Shown here in pieces: positions 24,748 to 37,143 of a stretch of 64,000 bases of DNA. The position numbers and the translations under genes are program-made. The notes beneath the pieces are model-generated. The model saw only the letters and a program-made list of their open reading frames with translations. It did not search any database and had not been told where the DNA came from. This DNA is from Omphiscola glabra (taxonomy: Eukaryota; Mollusca; Gastropoda; Lymnaeidae), in NCBI GenBank assembly GCA_964017045.1, contig OZ024802.1:33215802-33279801 (forward strand), written 5' to 3'. Every line of letters starts with the position of its first letter. Position 1 is the first letter of the stretch.

Positions 24748-25209
24748 TCTCAGTTTCTTATTCACATGGTTTTAGTAACTTAGAGTTTGATTAGTTTTAG
24801 AAGATTGCATGAACTAAATATTATTATGTTTAAGTCAAGTAAGTTATTGAAGCATTTCTTCATATTTTAGATTTAAAAAATTATAGTTTTTACTAAACAG
24901 TGTCTGTGAAAATTAATTAAAGATTAATTCCAACCCAAAGTAACTTCAATTTGCAGCTAGTATAAATACAAAATGGCATCAAGTGTGCTTACTTTACCTA
25001 TACATGGCTTGGGGTCTTAGAATGGTACAGAGACCTTTTCTGTTATTGAAGTGTTCTTCTTATAGAAAATGCCAGCATGCTACTCTTAATGGTATACACA
25101 TAGTTCATCATTTCTTCAATTATTTGTGTGTGATTCTTAGGTAATTCAGCTGTAAAGCTGGCTAAACGTTATTGAGGAAGCAGCTGGAAATAACACTGAA
25201 AATAAGTGG

Positions 25210-28200
25210 ATGGAGTCTGCAGCGCTAGCACCTTCCCTTAAAAATATTGCACCCCAGCAAGAATACTTGTTGCAAGTAATTAATTGTTATTTTTTCTTAA
25301 AATGGATAGCAGGTAATAAACGTATAAATAATTACACATTGTCAATAGTGCTAACACCGTCAAGTTGCTTTACATATTGGCATGTGTCATTTGAGACCAA
25401 GCTTGAAATGAGCACAAACAATAATAAGGTTCACTAATGAACTATTCATAGAAAATCAATGCCTTCAAAAAAGTATGTGAATAAGATAAGATTAGTCAAT
25501 GTCATTTGAAATTTACAATCATATTCATATACATTTTACTTAAACTGTTATGTACGGTACATATTTTAAAGCTCTTAATGTTAAAAGCATAAATTGTTTT
25601 GTTTGTTCATTTTATTCACCATAATATAGGTATCCTATCATGCATTTAATCAAGTTTAATTTTTTGACTAGGGCAGCATACTAGACACACACAGAGATGT
25701 TTTGCTACATCGATTGCGAGGACTCTGTGACAATGCTGAGAGTAGCTTTGAAATCTTCACAGATTATGAAGCTGTGTACATGCTGAGTAAGAAAACAGTT
25801 GGTGTTCATCTTCATTGTAATAATTAATTAAAAATTTAATGATACATATTTTTCTGGATGTGATTTAACAAAAATTTTTAACTCAGCATTCATTTATAGC
25901 TCACAGTATTTGGAAACTGTAGTTGTAACTTTTATGTTCAGAAACCTTAGAATGCTTTAATCGTATTTAACAGGAAACTCCACCCCCACCCAACAGAGTC
26001 AATATGTTTTATTCAGAGTTCGGCATGCCCTTGATGACCCAGAAGCACCAGAGTAAGATTAAAATTTTGTTTAAAAAAAGGGTGAATTAAAAAATATTTT
26101 GATGTTATTTTTTATAGATGTATTCTCTTCTTAAAGCTTCAATCAATTTTTTTTTGTATGTGGATATTTTACTTCACATTTTTAGTTTTATCTATTTTTT
26201 ACAAAGTTTAATCAAAGTACACATTGTATCAATAATGAGTGAAAACATCTTTCTACAAAACACTCCATCAAAACAGTCAGCCTGAGATTTATGATTATGT
26301 AATAATCAAAATTAAATTAACATAGATTCTGAGTAATCCAATCTGTTGTCATCTATTACAGCCACATCCGCTACCTGGGTCAAGCTGAGCTGGGAGAAAG
26401 GGGACGACCCACACTAGTCAGAGCTTGTCTAGATGTAGCCTGCTCCAACAATGTCAAGGAATTTCTCTATGAAATGGGCTTCAGGTCAATTTCTAGTAGT
26501 GTTCATTTGCTTAGATCATTGCAGCCCATCCTTCATATCATTGCAGCCCATCCTTCATATCATTGCAGCCCATCCTTCATATCATTGCAGCCCATCCTTC
26601 ATATCATTGCAGCCCATCCTTCATAACATTGCAGCCCATCCTTCATATCATTGCAGCCCATCCTTCATATCATTGCAGCCCATCCTTCATACAGTAGAAC
26701 CCGGTTATGTCGACGGCCTCGGGGTTTGCCAAAAAGCGTCAAGATAACCGATGATTGAGATAAACGAAAACCAATATGGCGTCAAAATATTAACATGTGC
26801 TTGAAATTTCTTTATGTACATGATGTGCATTAATAAATGAGAATGTACATGCACGTGTTTTTGGAGGTTTTTTTTTACACAACAGCGTTTTTTACAGAAT
26901 TAAAACACCAAAATCTTAATTTTAGCTGTTGTAGTTTTAAAGTCATAAATTTTTTGAAGTACGACTTCATTTGTCCTTTTTTATCATGGACCGCATCGCC
27001 ACATTCTGTGACCCAATTCCGCTGTTCGCGTCGAGAGCTAAATAACTCTCGCTTTAATGATAATTTTATTCAACTTTTATTTACAAAAGTAATGCTGTAT
27101 TAAAAATAATATTATACAATTATATATAAATTATAATTTATCTAACTATGCACTAAGTATACCAGTAAATTTAATATAATGTATTAATATAAGGCTTTTC
27201 TGTTTACCAAATCTGCGTCTACCATTATACCGGTATATGCTATATAAGCTATATAAGGCAACGCATCCCCTTATTACTAAAATACTTTTCGGGAACTACT
27301 TATTCTGAACTTTCAACTTTGGCGCACGACTAATTAATTAAAGCTTCCCCTGACCTAGTTTTAATAGTTTTTGCACACGTCAACCTTTTATGAATGAGAT
27401 AGTAGTACAGTATAGTCATTATGCAAGTGACTGTGAATGGCTGCCCATGCGCATGGCCATGACACTTTGCACACGGCAAATGATGACCCATTATAATATG
27501 GACTCTACCGGGTTTTTTAACCTCAAATTAAAATATTATTTTGATTGATTCCAATGGATTGCTTAGTCAAGTTTGTAGTTTCCTTTCGTGGCATCGATAA
27601 CTAACATTTTCAAAAGCTGGCGATTGGTCATGGGGATCGAGATAACCAACGTTAAGTGGCAAATTTGGCCCTCTTTTGTGCTCGAGATATTAGGGTTCGG
27701 CGACATAAAAGAATCGACATAACCGATGAGAAAATGCTAAGACAAAGAGAGCATCTGGCGGTTCCACGCCAAAGACGTCGACTTAACAGGGTTGGCGAGT
27801 TAACCGAGCTAAGTCGAGATTAGCGGGTTCGACTGTAATATGACATTTAAAAAAGTACTTAATGTATTTTGCTCAGGATTTTTCAAAAGTTTGTTTGTTT
27901 GATGAGACATTTTGATTCCAAAATGATTTTTCTCTACAACAGAATGGATCATGACTACATCGCAAAGGGACACTTTTTTCATAAAGGACGAATGAAAGTG
28001 ACAGTCTTTAAAATCTACAGAGTAGGTCACCATGTTTCATTGTCAGAGTAGGTCACCATGTTTCATTGTCAGAGTAGGTCACCATGTTTCATTGTCAGAG
28101 TAGGTCACCATGTTTTATTGTCAGAGTAGGTCACCATGTTTCATTGTCAGAGTAGGTCACCAAGTTTCATTGTAAATGAGGCTAGAGGCAGACCTGCCAA

Positions 28201-30582
28201 CCCTTCCGATTTTGTCGGAATTATACGGATTTTTTACCCCTCATTCCGACAAACCTCTTAAAATTCCTATTTTCCGAACATTATAATTTTTCACCCGTCA
28301 TAAAAATCCGAAAGCGACAAAAGGAAAAAAAAAAAGAAATAGGATATGACAGGAAGTCGTGCTTCCTTTATTTTTACGTACCGGTAGTGTTTACATGAAC
28401 GGCGACTGGATGAATAAGTTCTCGCGATATTCGCCCGGCTATTACTATGATCAAGTCACATGACCCCCGTAGCAAAGTTGCGCGAGATATTTGTCCGTCA
28501 GCCTTGTCACGTGACCGCTAATAGTCGATCAGTCTGGTCGCTGGACGTGTAGACACTGCCTTGTTTTATCGAAGCGAGCCGCGATCTCCAAATCATTCTT
28601 CAATTGATCCGATCGCGATTCATCCTTTTACTAGGCTAAAAAATAATTCAGTTTTGTTTTGACTTTTTGTTTGTTTGTTAAAGTTTTTCTTAATTAAATT
28701 TAAATGGATAAATCTATTGAAAGTGGTGGGTACAATGATATTAATAAACATATTTGAACACACAAAAAACAAGATAAAGTTATACTACTGCAGCTAAAAG
28801 CAGGGAATCTACGACACACAAGACTAATTTCTTTGCTAAGTTTTATTGACCAGCTCTCTTATTGAATTAAATATTTCTCCAGCAAACTCCGATCATTTTA
28901 ATGCCAGAGTCAAAGAAATGTTTCCACACTCGCAGATTGCTAGAAGATTGTGAAGAAAAATTACAATGAAACAAGGGCAAGCATGAAAATTTATCTTTCT
29001 AACTTGCTTGTATCTAAAATCAGTTGCAATGGTAATTTCCAGTTGTCCAAAGAGCTGTTGGACAAATGCAAAAAGGCCACTCGGGATAGGCAGGAAAACT
29101 GAACTCTTAGTCTTAGTCTTAGCAGCCTGTGTACAGATGTGAATAAAATGGATCTTCTGTCCTGTACTTTATAAATCTGTATATTTTCTCATGTTCTTTG
29201 GACTCTTCAAAGACAATGGAGTTAACTTTATATTTCTTTATTTATTTAAAAAGGCTTGTGCATTAGTTTACAGATCTTTAACCAACGCCCCCCCCCCCCG
29301 GGTCAGCGCCCCCTGGGGGGCAGTGGTCCCCATTCCCCCCCATTCCCCCCCCCCCCCCCGCATGCACCACCCCTACAGATTTTTTTTCTTGGCAGGTCTG
29401 TAGAGGGTAGTTTTTATATTGTTACAAAATTCACTGGACATTCATTAATAATATATTTTACCACCAATTTTAGTGCACCTTGTTTCAACTAAATTTAAGC
29501 AGCAGGGCTAATATGTTATTCTTTTAAGCTAACAAACAAATGAATTCTCAACTATTCTCATAGTATAGCGTACCTGTACAAATTATTTGTAACCATTTCT
29601 ATAGCTACAGTTGATCTTTTATTCTTCTGACTGGCAGTGATGATTTTTGTGTGTATGTTTTTGTTGTTTTTATTCTTCTGTCTTGCAGTTAATTCAACCT
29701 GGCAAAACAGAACCACAGAACTGGGAGACAATCAGCCAGTCACATCTGGTGGAGCTGAGTGTGGTGGCACCACTGGGGCAGGAACAGATTGGAGAGGATA
29801 TGAAGAACTTTGCAGAGCAGCTCAAGCCGTATCCTTTATTTTAATCCCAGGTTAACATTTATATTTGTGGATTTATAATCTACTATTAATTAGGCTAAAT
29901 AATCATTGGTTGCCTGCTAATGGAAATATAAAAAATTATGTTCAGCTATGAATTTTTAACTGTATTGTAATGTAACTTTAAATTTCTATTTTAGTTGTGA
30001 TATTTTTAAGAGGAACTAGATAAACAATAACAAGCCCGTAATTCTTTAATTACAATTGGTTTGGGCTGTGATAAAGTTTTTAAGTTAAGTAAATTAATAA
30101 GACACAAAATATTTGTGTCTATAAAATAGTATAGTTAAGCTTTTATCAAATGGCCAAATGAAAATTTAGACATTTCTGCTAATACCTCAATCAGTACAAC
30201 AAAAAATTGCATGAATTTATATTAGATTTTACATACATACAATCCTAACAATTAAATAAAGTAAAGAAATGAAAAGGTCGTAAGCCCCTCACAGTAACAC
30301 AGATGAGAAGAACAGTAATACATTTTTGTCAAGCTGTTGATGAAATCTTATGAAAAACAACACAAAATTGTTTGGTTAAGTGTATTAACCAGTCAGTGTT
30401 GGTTTATTGTTTTCAACATCTGTTAAAAGTTACAAAAACAATAAAACAAAGCAAGTATGAACTAAGAGTTACATTAAAAGTTATATTAAAGTCAATATAT
30501 TAAATCTTTTTTTTCTCACTTGTCCTTAACTATCTAAAGATTAGTTATCCTTGAAAAAATTGACCACAGAAGAATTCCTTGA
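25210..30582 (+). CDS. MED18: Mediator of RNA polymerase II transcription subunit 18
   Basis: Seven exons with GT-AG junctions: 25210-25275, 25672-25786, 25974-26052, 26362-26484, 27943-28021, 29689-29828 and 30540-30582. They total 645 nt and 214 residues; vertebrate MED18 is about 208. Hallmarks of the family appear in order: EYLLQGSILD, LLHRLRGLCDN, HIRYLGQAELG, LVRACLDVA, EFLYEMGFRMDHDYIAKGH, FHKGRMKVTVFKIYR, HLVELSVVAP, EDMKNFAEQLKP and LVILEKID. MED18 is a head-module subunit of nuclear Mediator that pairs with MED20, contacts MED17/MED8 and helps couple Mediator to RNA polymerase II. The start is chosen because it precedes EYLLQG by the right distance and no other exon fits. Introns 4 and 5 have been enlarged by two DNA transposons and two minisatellites; the second array begins at the exon 5 donor itself. 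No break in the frame was found. Confidence 0.95.
26517..26691. repeat. Minisatellite, 22-bp unit, 8 copies, MED18 intron 4
   Basis: Unit CATTGCAGCCCATCCTTCAT plus AT, starting about 32 bp after the exon 4 donor. Its last unit is interrupted at TA by the DNA transposon that follows, so the array is older than that insertion. Confidence 0.92.
26692..27835. mobile_element. pogo/Tigger-like non-autonomous DNA transposon
   Basis: Left end CAGTAGAACCCGGTTATGTC at 26692 and right end (complement) CAGTCGAACCCGCTAATCTC at 27835 form imperfect terminal inverted repeats, flanked by TA on both sides as expected for Tc1/mariner-pogo insertion. Subterminal DNA repeats the theme (GATAACCGATGATTGAGATA near the left, CGACATAACCGATG near the right). 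Length is 1144 bp. No transposase frame is intact. It sits in MED18 intron 4. Confidence 0.8.
28021..28176. repeat. 26-bp minisatellite beginning at the MED18 exon 5 donor
   Basis: Copies start at 28021, 28047, 28073, 28099, 28125 and 28151 (AGTAGGTCACCATGTTTCAT plus TGTCAG). Exon 5 ends with the first A of the first unit (TACAGA then GTAGGT). Every later unit therefore carries CAGAGTAGGT, a near copy of the splice donor. Six donor-like sites lie 26 bp apart. Confidence 0.9.
28189..29400. mobile_element. DNA transposon relic with CAGACCTGCCAA ends
   Basis: Left end CAGACCTGCCAA at 28189 and right end TTGGCAGGTCTG at 29400 are perfect 12-bp inverted repeats, flanked on both sides by TAGAGG, a candidate 6-bp target-site duplication. 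Inside, near 28880-28950, one frame reads SPANSDHFNARVKEMFPHSQ, reminiscent of the BED-finger/hAT-like proteins widespread in invertebrates (ADH-F/L-x-K-LVK-x-MFPDSKIA). C12-C15 runs lie near the right end. It occupies MED18 intron 5. Superfamily assignment is tentative. Confidence 0.7.
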
Positions 30583-32038
30583 GGTAGCCTACATGATACA
30601 TGTAGCCAACATGATACACATAGACTTCATGATACACATAGACTTCATGATACTACATGCTGCAAGAAGCTCCAAATATGCATGACATAATTTTTCAATA
30701 AATTAATTTTTCCAAAAGAAAATCAGATTTCTTTAAGTTTTTTACATTTTATTTTCTGTGATAAGAACACTGACAAAGAAAGGGTAGGGCAGTCTTATAT
30801 TGAGGGGGTATTAACTGCTTAACAATCAATATTTAATGGGGCTTCACAAATTGTGCTCACATGAAATAAATTCAAGCTACTCGTCAATTTGTTGTCTCCA
30901 CTTGTCCAAGGTTAGTTATAAATGTAACATTTATTAATTCATCACATTTTTGTTTTAAATTTAATCAAGCCTGTCTAATGGTCTCATATTTGTAATAATA
31001 GTAAGTAATAGTATTTATTTATGTATTTAAAAAAAACACCACTCAATCCCATGCACAAATAGCTTTAAAATTGAGTGAATGAACTTTGAACTTTTCTGTC
31101 TCTATAAAGTGAACCTATTCTCTAACATGGATTGTAGTTAATATCATATTTATATGACAAACTTTTTTACAGATTTTCATTTGACTGAATTTGTATGTAG
31201 ACTATGTTTGTCAGAAAATGGAAGCCAAGGAAATTACAGAGTTCATTTTCATTAAAATCAGCTATTTTTATCATCTGTGAGTTGAACAAGACATCACCAT
31301 AAAAAAAAAAAGAATTTAAAATGATTGTGAGCTTCTGACAACTATGTCCAGACATTCCAGGAAGGTTTTTCAACTCTTAACTCTTATTGTATATTGATGC
31401 CTTTTTGTGTGTGTGTGTAAATAACGAAAAATATTGAACTTACAAATAAAACATTTTGAGTTTGAGCAACACAAAAATAATTAAAAGTTACATAAATAAC
31501 ATGTCTAAAAATAGCTTAACGGTAAATGATGTTTAGATAAATGATAGGTGCATTTTTAAGTTCTTTCAGGCATTAAAATCTATGGAGCATTCATAGTCTT
31601 GAACTTAAGTGCTTTGAAACATGAATATATGATGGATATTTTATTTAAAAAATAAATTCTGGCAATTATTGAAGTAAAATTGATACAAATATTATTAACA
31701 GGTGGCATGAAGATAGGCTAAATTTTCCACATATATGAATTAGCCATTGTGGTATATTTTATCACATTCAATATCCATTTATATTTATTCCAAATATTTT
31801 ATTAAAATGTGGGCTTTCAAAAAAATCAAAGGCTGGGCTGCATACCATAAGAAATGAAAGCACAGGCTTATCTAACACTAAAAACTAAAACAATTATTTA
31901 ATTCATTATATTCACATACCTATATATATAAACCTTAAAAATAATTTCAGGATGAACAGATGGCTTGACACCAAGACATGACATTATATTCAACTCAAGG
32001 GCTGTTGGTCAGGTTAAGAACAGGGCAGTTTTCTAGGG
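30583..32038. other. 3' flank of MED18, no further gene
   Basis: AT-rich DNA follows the MED18 stop codon. A short repeat of CATGATACACATAGACTT lies at 30594-30650. A minus-strand open frame of 68 codons at 31167-31373 has no domain and no splice context. Confidence 0.5.
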
Positions 32039-32192
32039 CAGCATTTCCCAAACTTTTAAGTTTGATGGACAAATTTTGATAATGCACCGGGGACCAGTGC
32101 CAGATTTATTAATTATATTTTCTTTTTATTAACCATAAAAGTTCATTTTGTGGGGATCGATACCGATACATGGACTGCTATTTGGGGAATGT
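32039..32192. mobile_element. Short hAT-type MITE
   Basis: Left CAGCATTTCCCAAACTTTT and right (complement) CAACATTCCCCAAATAGC form terminal inverted repeats of the type found in many hAT MITEs (CAGNGTTTCCCAAAC). The internal GGGGACCAGTGCCAGAT fits the same family. No clear 8-bp duplication is visible. Confidence 0.5.
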
Positions 32193-32539
32193 TGCTTTAA
32201 TGTAATGGTCAGTGTTTGGTAACCTGTGGCTGTTTTTTTTAAAAATAAATTGTGTTCTCAAAATATTTTCTTGACAGATAATTTATAAAAATGTCTCTTT
32301 ACTCAAAAAAAGATAACTGGCCATTGCCCTAGTGAACTCCTCTGTTTCCCTAGGTATCTGATGTTGACCAATGAAATTACAGCAATGCTAATGGGATACT
32401 TTGCTCCTTAAAACACCTCACCAAGGCTTTGTAATTTCACTAGAGATTTATCAATAACCTATTGGAGAAGAATGGTTGCCAATGTAGATACAACTTCTAA
32501 ACATGTCAATATATATACACAATTTGCTAGGGTGACCTA

Positions 32540-33090
32540 CCTCATTCACATATAAGTCGCTGCTACCCTTTCATTATCTCATTCACATATAAGTCACTGC
32601 TACCCTTTCATTACCTCATTCACATATAAGTCACTGCTACCCTTTCATTACCCCATTGACATATAAGTCACTGCTACCCTTTCATTACCCCATTGACATA
32701 TAAGTCACTGCTACCCTTTCATTACCCCATTGACATATAAGTCATTGCTACCCTTTCATTACCTCATTCACATATAAGTCGCTGCTAGCCTTTCATTACC
32801 TCATGCACATATAAGTCACTGCTACCCTTTCATTACCCCATTGACATATAAGTCATTGCTACCCTTTCATTACCTCATTCACATATAAGTTGCTGCTAGC
32901 CTTTCATTACCTCATGCACATATAAGTCACTGCTACCCTTTCATTACCTCATTGACATATAAGTCACTGCTACCCTTTCATTACCTCATTGACATATAAG
33001 TCACTGCTACCCTTTCATTACCTCATTGACATATAAGTATAAGTCACTGGTACCATTTCATTACCTCATTCACATATAAGTCACTGTGTA
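32540..33090. repeat. Minisatellite, 37-bp unit, about 15 copies
   Basis: Unit ATTCACATATAAGTCACTGC plus TACCCTTTCATTACCTC, with ATTGACAT and ATGCACAT variants interleaved. One copy near 33035 carries an extra TATAAG. From 33091 to 33956 nothing further is recognised. Confidence 0.92.
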
Positions 33091-33956
33091 TAAGATGAGA
33101 TTCAACTCAGCTTAGACAGAACACAATTGAAACTTTTGTCTTAGTTTTAATATAAAATATTATTAAAAAGTCAGCTGTTCACACAAAATAAGATCTTTTT
33201 TTAATTTTTCTTTTTTCATTTGTACCGGTACTGTTCTTGTTCACTGAAGAAGGCTTTTTGCCAATACATTTGTTTGTTTTTTTCTCTTCTTTCAAGTTTT
33301 CCCAAAGGTATGTTTTGTATTTCCTAGCACCTTAACATACTTTTATAATTTATAAACAAACTGTTCTCAAAAAAAAAATATATATTTTTATGCCTGAGGT
33401 GATAAAAAGTAGAAAACAAAAGCTACTGGTCTATACAAATTAACTAATTCATTATTAAATCTTTAAGAGCAGTGATCATTTTCTGTTTGTGGGCCATCCC
33501 ATCTGCAGTAAAGTAATTGTAATTGTTAGGATGTCACCCCAATAGGCAGTGGGTCCTGCCAAATAACAATATTGTAAATGTTAATCTTCACAACTGTATC
33601 CAAACAAATACTTGGCTTAAACTTAAACCAAAAGGGCCACAACAGGTGCAAACTGCAAATATTAGAAGGAATGGGGTTTTGTGTGGAAATGTCTTTGAGC
33701 AAGTTTAAGCATCCTGTGTTTAAATCTTTGAGGAAATATCTATAGATTTAAATGAAGAGCTAGAAAATATTGTATAGATTTATTATTATTATTATCTTAT
33801 TACTATTCAAAGTAAAATCAAAATGTTTGTATTATTGAGTAATCTTAAAACTAAACTTTAACAAAAATGTTTGAAAATAAAGTGATCAATAAACAATCAC
33901 ATACAGTACATTTGAGGTTTGTTCATTGGGGAAAGAGGGTTAAAATTTTCAAATTG

Positions 33957-34226
33957 GCTATTCGTACCCGGGTATCAGAAGTGAGTGGTTGGGACATGCA
34001 GCGCCGCCATTCGCACCCGGGTCCCATTAGACTCAATGCTATTCAGATGTCATTTGTGGTAGTTTATTTTAGTTAAACTGAAGCATTAAGTTTACAAACC
34101 TATAGTCCATTCAATTATCTTTCAGTTGATACCTCATTTTGTCTTACAAACCCAGCAATAATATTTTAAATAGTTTTTTAATCCCAACTTCTCTCTTCTG
34201 GTACCTGGGTATGAATAGTCGCAGCC
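33957..34226. mobile_element. MITE with CTATTCRTACCC ends
   Basis: Left GGCTATTCGTACCCGGGTAT and right (complement) CTATTCATACCCAGGTACCA are imperfect terminal inverted repeats, both continuing into CAGAAG. The right two thirds are also present at 547-708, so this is a repeat family. No coding capacity. It lies about 270 bp from the stop of the CARD/zinc-finger gene. Confidence 0.65.
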
Positions 34227-34492
34227 TAAAATTTTAATGCCCGAGCTCGGGATTGCCCAGACCCAATGCTCAATAGGTTAAACTTAAGTGCACTTCATAT
34301 TTTGAGTAAATAAAATGTTCATTTGAAAAGTTTATTTAATGCACAACTAAAAAGAAATCCCATACCATTATACAAAAAATGTATTTGGGTATTATTAAAA
34401 AAATTAAAATGATTATCATGTATTTAAAATTTATTAGAAATTAATTGGTCATTAGTGATCACTGATATAAATTTTTAGAAAGAATTCAAATG

Positions 34493-37143
34493 TTACTTAG
34501 CTTTGCTTGAGTTCATAGTTTCCATTTTCTTCCTGTGACCTTTACCTTGTAAGTGATCATCAGCATTCTGCTGTGATGTCAGAGCCACCCCACACACATG
34601 GCACAGTCCTTTACCTTTCTCATTTAAAGTATATATTTGGTTGTAAGTGAATACAGAGTCAGCTTGCAAATTTCCTTTTTCTGGTCTGAGCACAGCGACA
34701 CCTGCTGCTGCTGCTGCTGCTGGGCTTGATTTGCTGGTTTTGGCCTGGGCAGAGCTATTCAGCTTCTCTTCCTCTTCAACATTCTTTTGGTGTTTTTTCC
34801 CTGAGTAATGCGCCTCTGCAATTTGAGGTGATTTTAGAACTGCTTTACAAATACTGCAGACTTCATGACTGCACTGACCAGATTGTAAAGTTGGCTTAGG
34901 ACAGACATTTTTCTCTTTAGCGACCTCAACTTTCCCTGTTTGAATTATGCTTGAATTTGAGACTGACGCTAATTGGACTAATGGAGAATCGACCTTCTTT
35001 TTATTTTTGGAATGTGTAACGGATTCTTTTTTGGGGGAGTCTGAAGCCATTGCACCGCCACTTTCATTACCCTTGACTTTAGCCTCAGCTTTTTTCTGCT
35101 GACCTTTGACATCATTAAGACTTGCTTGTGCTGAGCTGACATTACCATTGCGAACACTTTCTTTGGGGACTGCAGTCTTACCACCAGACTCGGGTACTGA
35201 AAAACAAACCGTGAAACAGTGTGAGTAGACAGTAAATAATATAATTGACATTTCTTGAACTAACCCAATTAATAAATTTATATCTCAGGAAAACAAGGCA
35301 GGATGACAGATTTGGAGTTGAAAGTTCCTAAAAAATATCTACCACTTGATAAATATTTCAAAATTAGTATTTGTGTTCTTACTTCTATTTTAAATACCTG
35401 AGGCTTCATCTTATTCTATCACATATTCCAAAATTACAGACCCAGGTGTAGTCATAGTGAGGCCTTAGGAAACAGTGGCTGTCTTATGGGGCAATCAACT
35501 ACAGTGGCTGTCTTATGTGGCCATCGACCAGCGGTTTTCACTACCATAAGTCAATATTTAATGACTTGAACTCAAAAATTTTATTAATTTTAGTCTATAT
35601 TTAAAAAACTTAAATCATTAATACGCTAAAACGTAAGATTTTCCTAATGGTAACCTCTTGACTGAGTTTGACAAGCCGGTAAAATAAAGTTTTAACCTGT
35701 GGCTTATACCAATACAGCTAAGAATAAATAAATATAATTAAAAAAATTTATATATTTCCAGATTCTTACCTCCTGTTGTAGGAACGCTATCATTCTTTTT
35801 ATTATCCTTTTTTCCACGTCTAGGACCAACAGTCTGAAAATGTAACACCCGCTAAAATAAAGATATTTTCAAAGCTAATGGTACATTTTAATAAAATTGT
35901 AATTTGGATGTTTATCTCAAGAATTCTTTAAAAGATGTAAATAGAATGTGATAATCTAATTATAATAATTATATGGCATAAGTAGAATATGATTCTAAAT
36001 ATAATTATGTAGTGTATTAGTAGAATGTGATTCTAGAATTTTATAATAAATATATGGCATAATTAGAATGTGATACTAAATATATGGCATAATTAGAATG
36101 TGATACTAAATATATCACCAATGAAAAAATGAGTAAAGTGGAGGTGACAGGACGACTTCTCTATTGTATGATTGTATGTCAAATGATCAGGAGTTAAAGT
36201 TCACAATGCCTAACTTAAATTTAAACAAACCTCTGTTCCTCCTTTTTCTGCCTTCCATTTCTTATCAAACGTGTCTGCAAGAAAATAAGTAAGATGGCTG
36301 TCATTGCAGCTAAACAATTATTTTATTTAAAATTATTCAGTGAGAAGTTTGTTTTATTCATAACAAGACACATAATTAATTGATTATTTATCTGTTAATT
36401 CAAATTATGAATTAAATTTTATTTCCCATTGTTTATTTTAATTTAAGAAGAAAACAAATAACTCTAAACCAAAGATATTTCAGAGTGTCTTACCTTTCAG
36501 GTTTTTAAAATGTTGAATCAGATCATCCTGCTTTAAAGCAGGATCTCCCAGCACTCTTAACAAACATTCAAACCATCCCTTGTAGTGTGTCATTAAATCC
36601 AGCATCTCCATATTAACTTCCATGTCTATTTTACTTTCCATACTCTTGACAACACGACGCTAAAGCAGTTAGGAAATATGTCAACATGAGAGGATTGCGC
36701 AGTCAACTTTTTAAAAGCCTTTTAGAAATGACCAAGGAGCCAACTACAATTTATTTTTTACAAGAACTTATAATTTTTTGTTGCACAACTTTTTATCTAC
36801 AGCAATATTTGTTATAAAAAAGATGTAAGGAAGAGACACTGAGGTGTTAAATCAAAATTAAAGTCATAAATTTAAACATGATGTTTTCATTTAATTTTTT
36901 TTTAAGGATGATATTCTAATGAATTTATCAAGAACATGAAGTGTATTTTTTATCCTATAATCCATAGACATACATAAATATAGATATTGGCCTACTTACA
37001 ACATCTGGATCTGTAAGTACTTTTGGGTCATGCTTATGAATCAGATATATAAAATTAGATGGGACTATTTTGTGGATGAAAAGTTCTTGGATGGTGTTCT
37101 TCAGACCTTGGTCATATTCAATCATAGCACTTGGGTTTGACAT
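34493..37143 (-). CDS. CARD-like plus double zinc-finger (JAZ type) protein, copy A
   Basis: Five phase-consistent exons on the minus strand, 37143-37000, 36659-36494, 36274-36231, 35833-35770 and 35196-34493, give 373 residues. Residues about 8-105, across exons 1-2, look like a CARD death-fold: short amphipathic helices, VPSNFIYLI, VLTDPDVRRVV, and then MLDLMTHYKGWFECLLRVLG, the GWF--L-L pattern typical of the CARD fourth and fifth helices. A charged linker rich in Lys and Ser follows. Two zinc fingers follow with C-x2-C-x12-H-x5-H spacing, Cys253/Cys256/His269/His275 and Cys338/Cys341/His354/His360, separated by a linker with an alanine run. That spacing is typical of U1/JAZ (ZNF346, ZFR) fingers, which bind dsRNA. 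A nuclear or cytoplasmic RNA-binding adaptor is plausible; function is not established. The CARD call is by pattern only. A damaged duplicate lies at 56963-62634. Confidence 0.85.

Larger units (their letters stand above)
23112..25209. other. Divergent intergenic region between the BPL_N gene and MED18
   Basis: The two start codons face away from each other across 2.1 kb. The first 50 bp upstream of the BPL_N ATG are locally GC-rich (CGACGCATGG ... CCCCGCCC), plausible for a core promoter. The rest is AT-rich with a C12 run at 24030, a SINE-like unit and a degenerate DNA-transposon end. No shared bidirectional promoter can be shown from sequence alone. Confidence 0.5.

Noticed and set aside
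25210..25437. Plus-strand 75-codon frame as a stand-alone gene
   Set aside because: Only its first 22 codons are coding: they are MED18 exon 1, ending at the GTAATT donor. The rest is intron.
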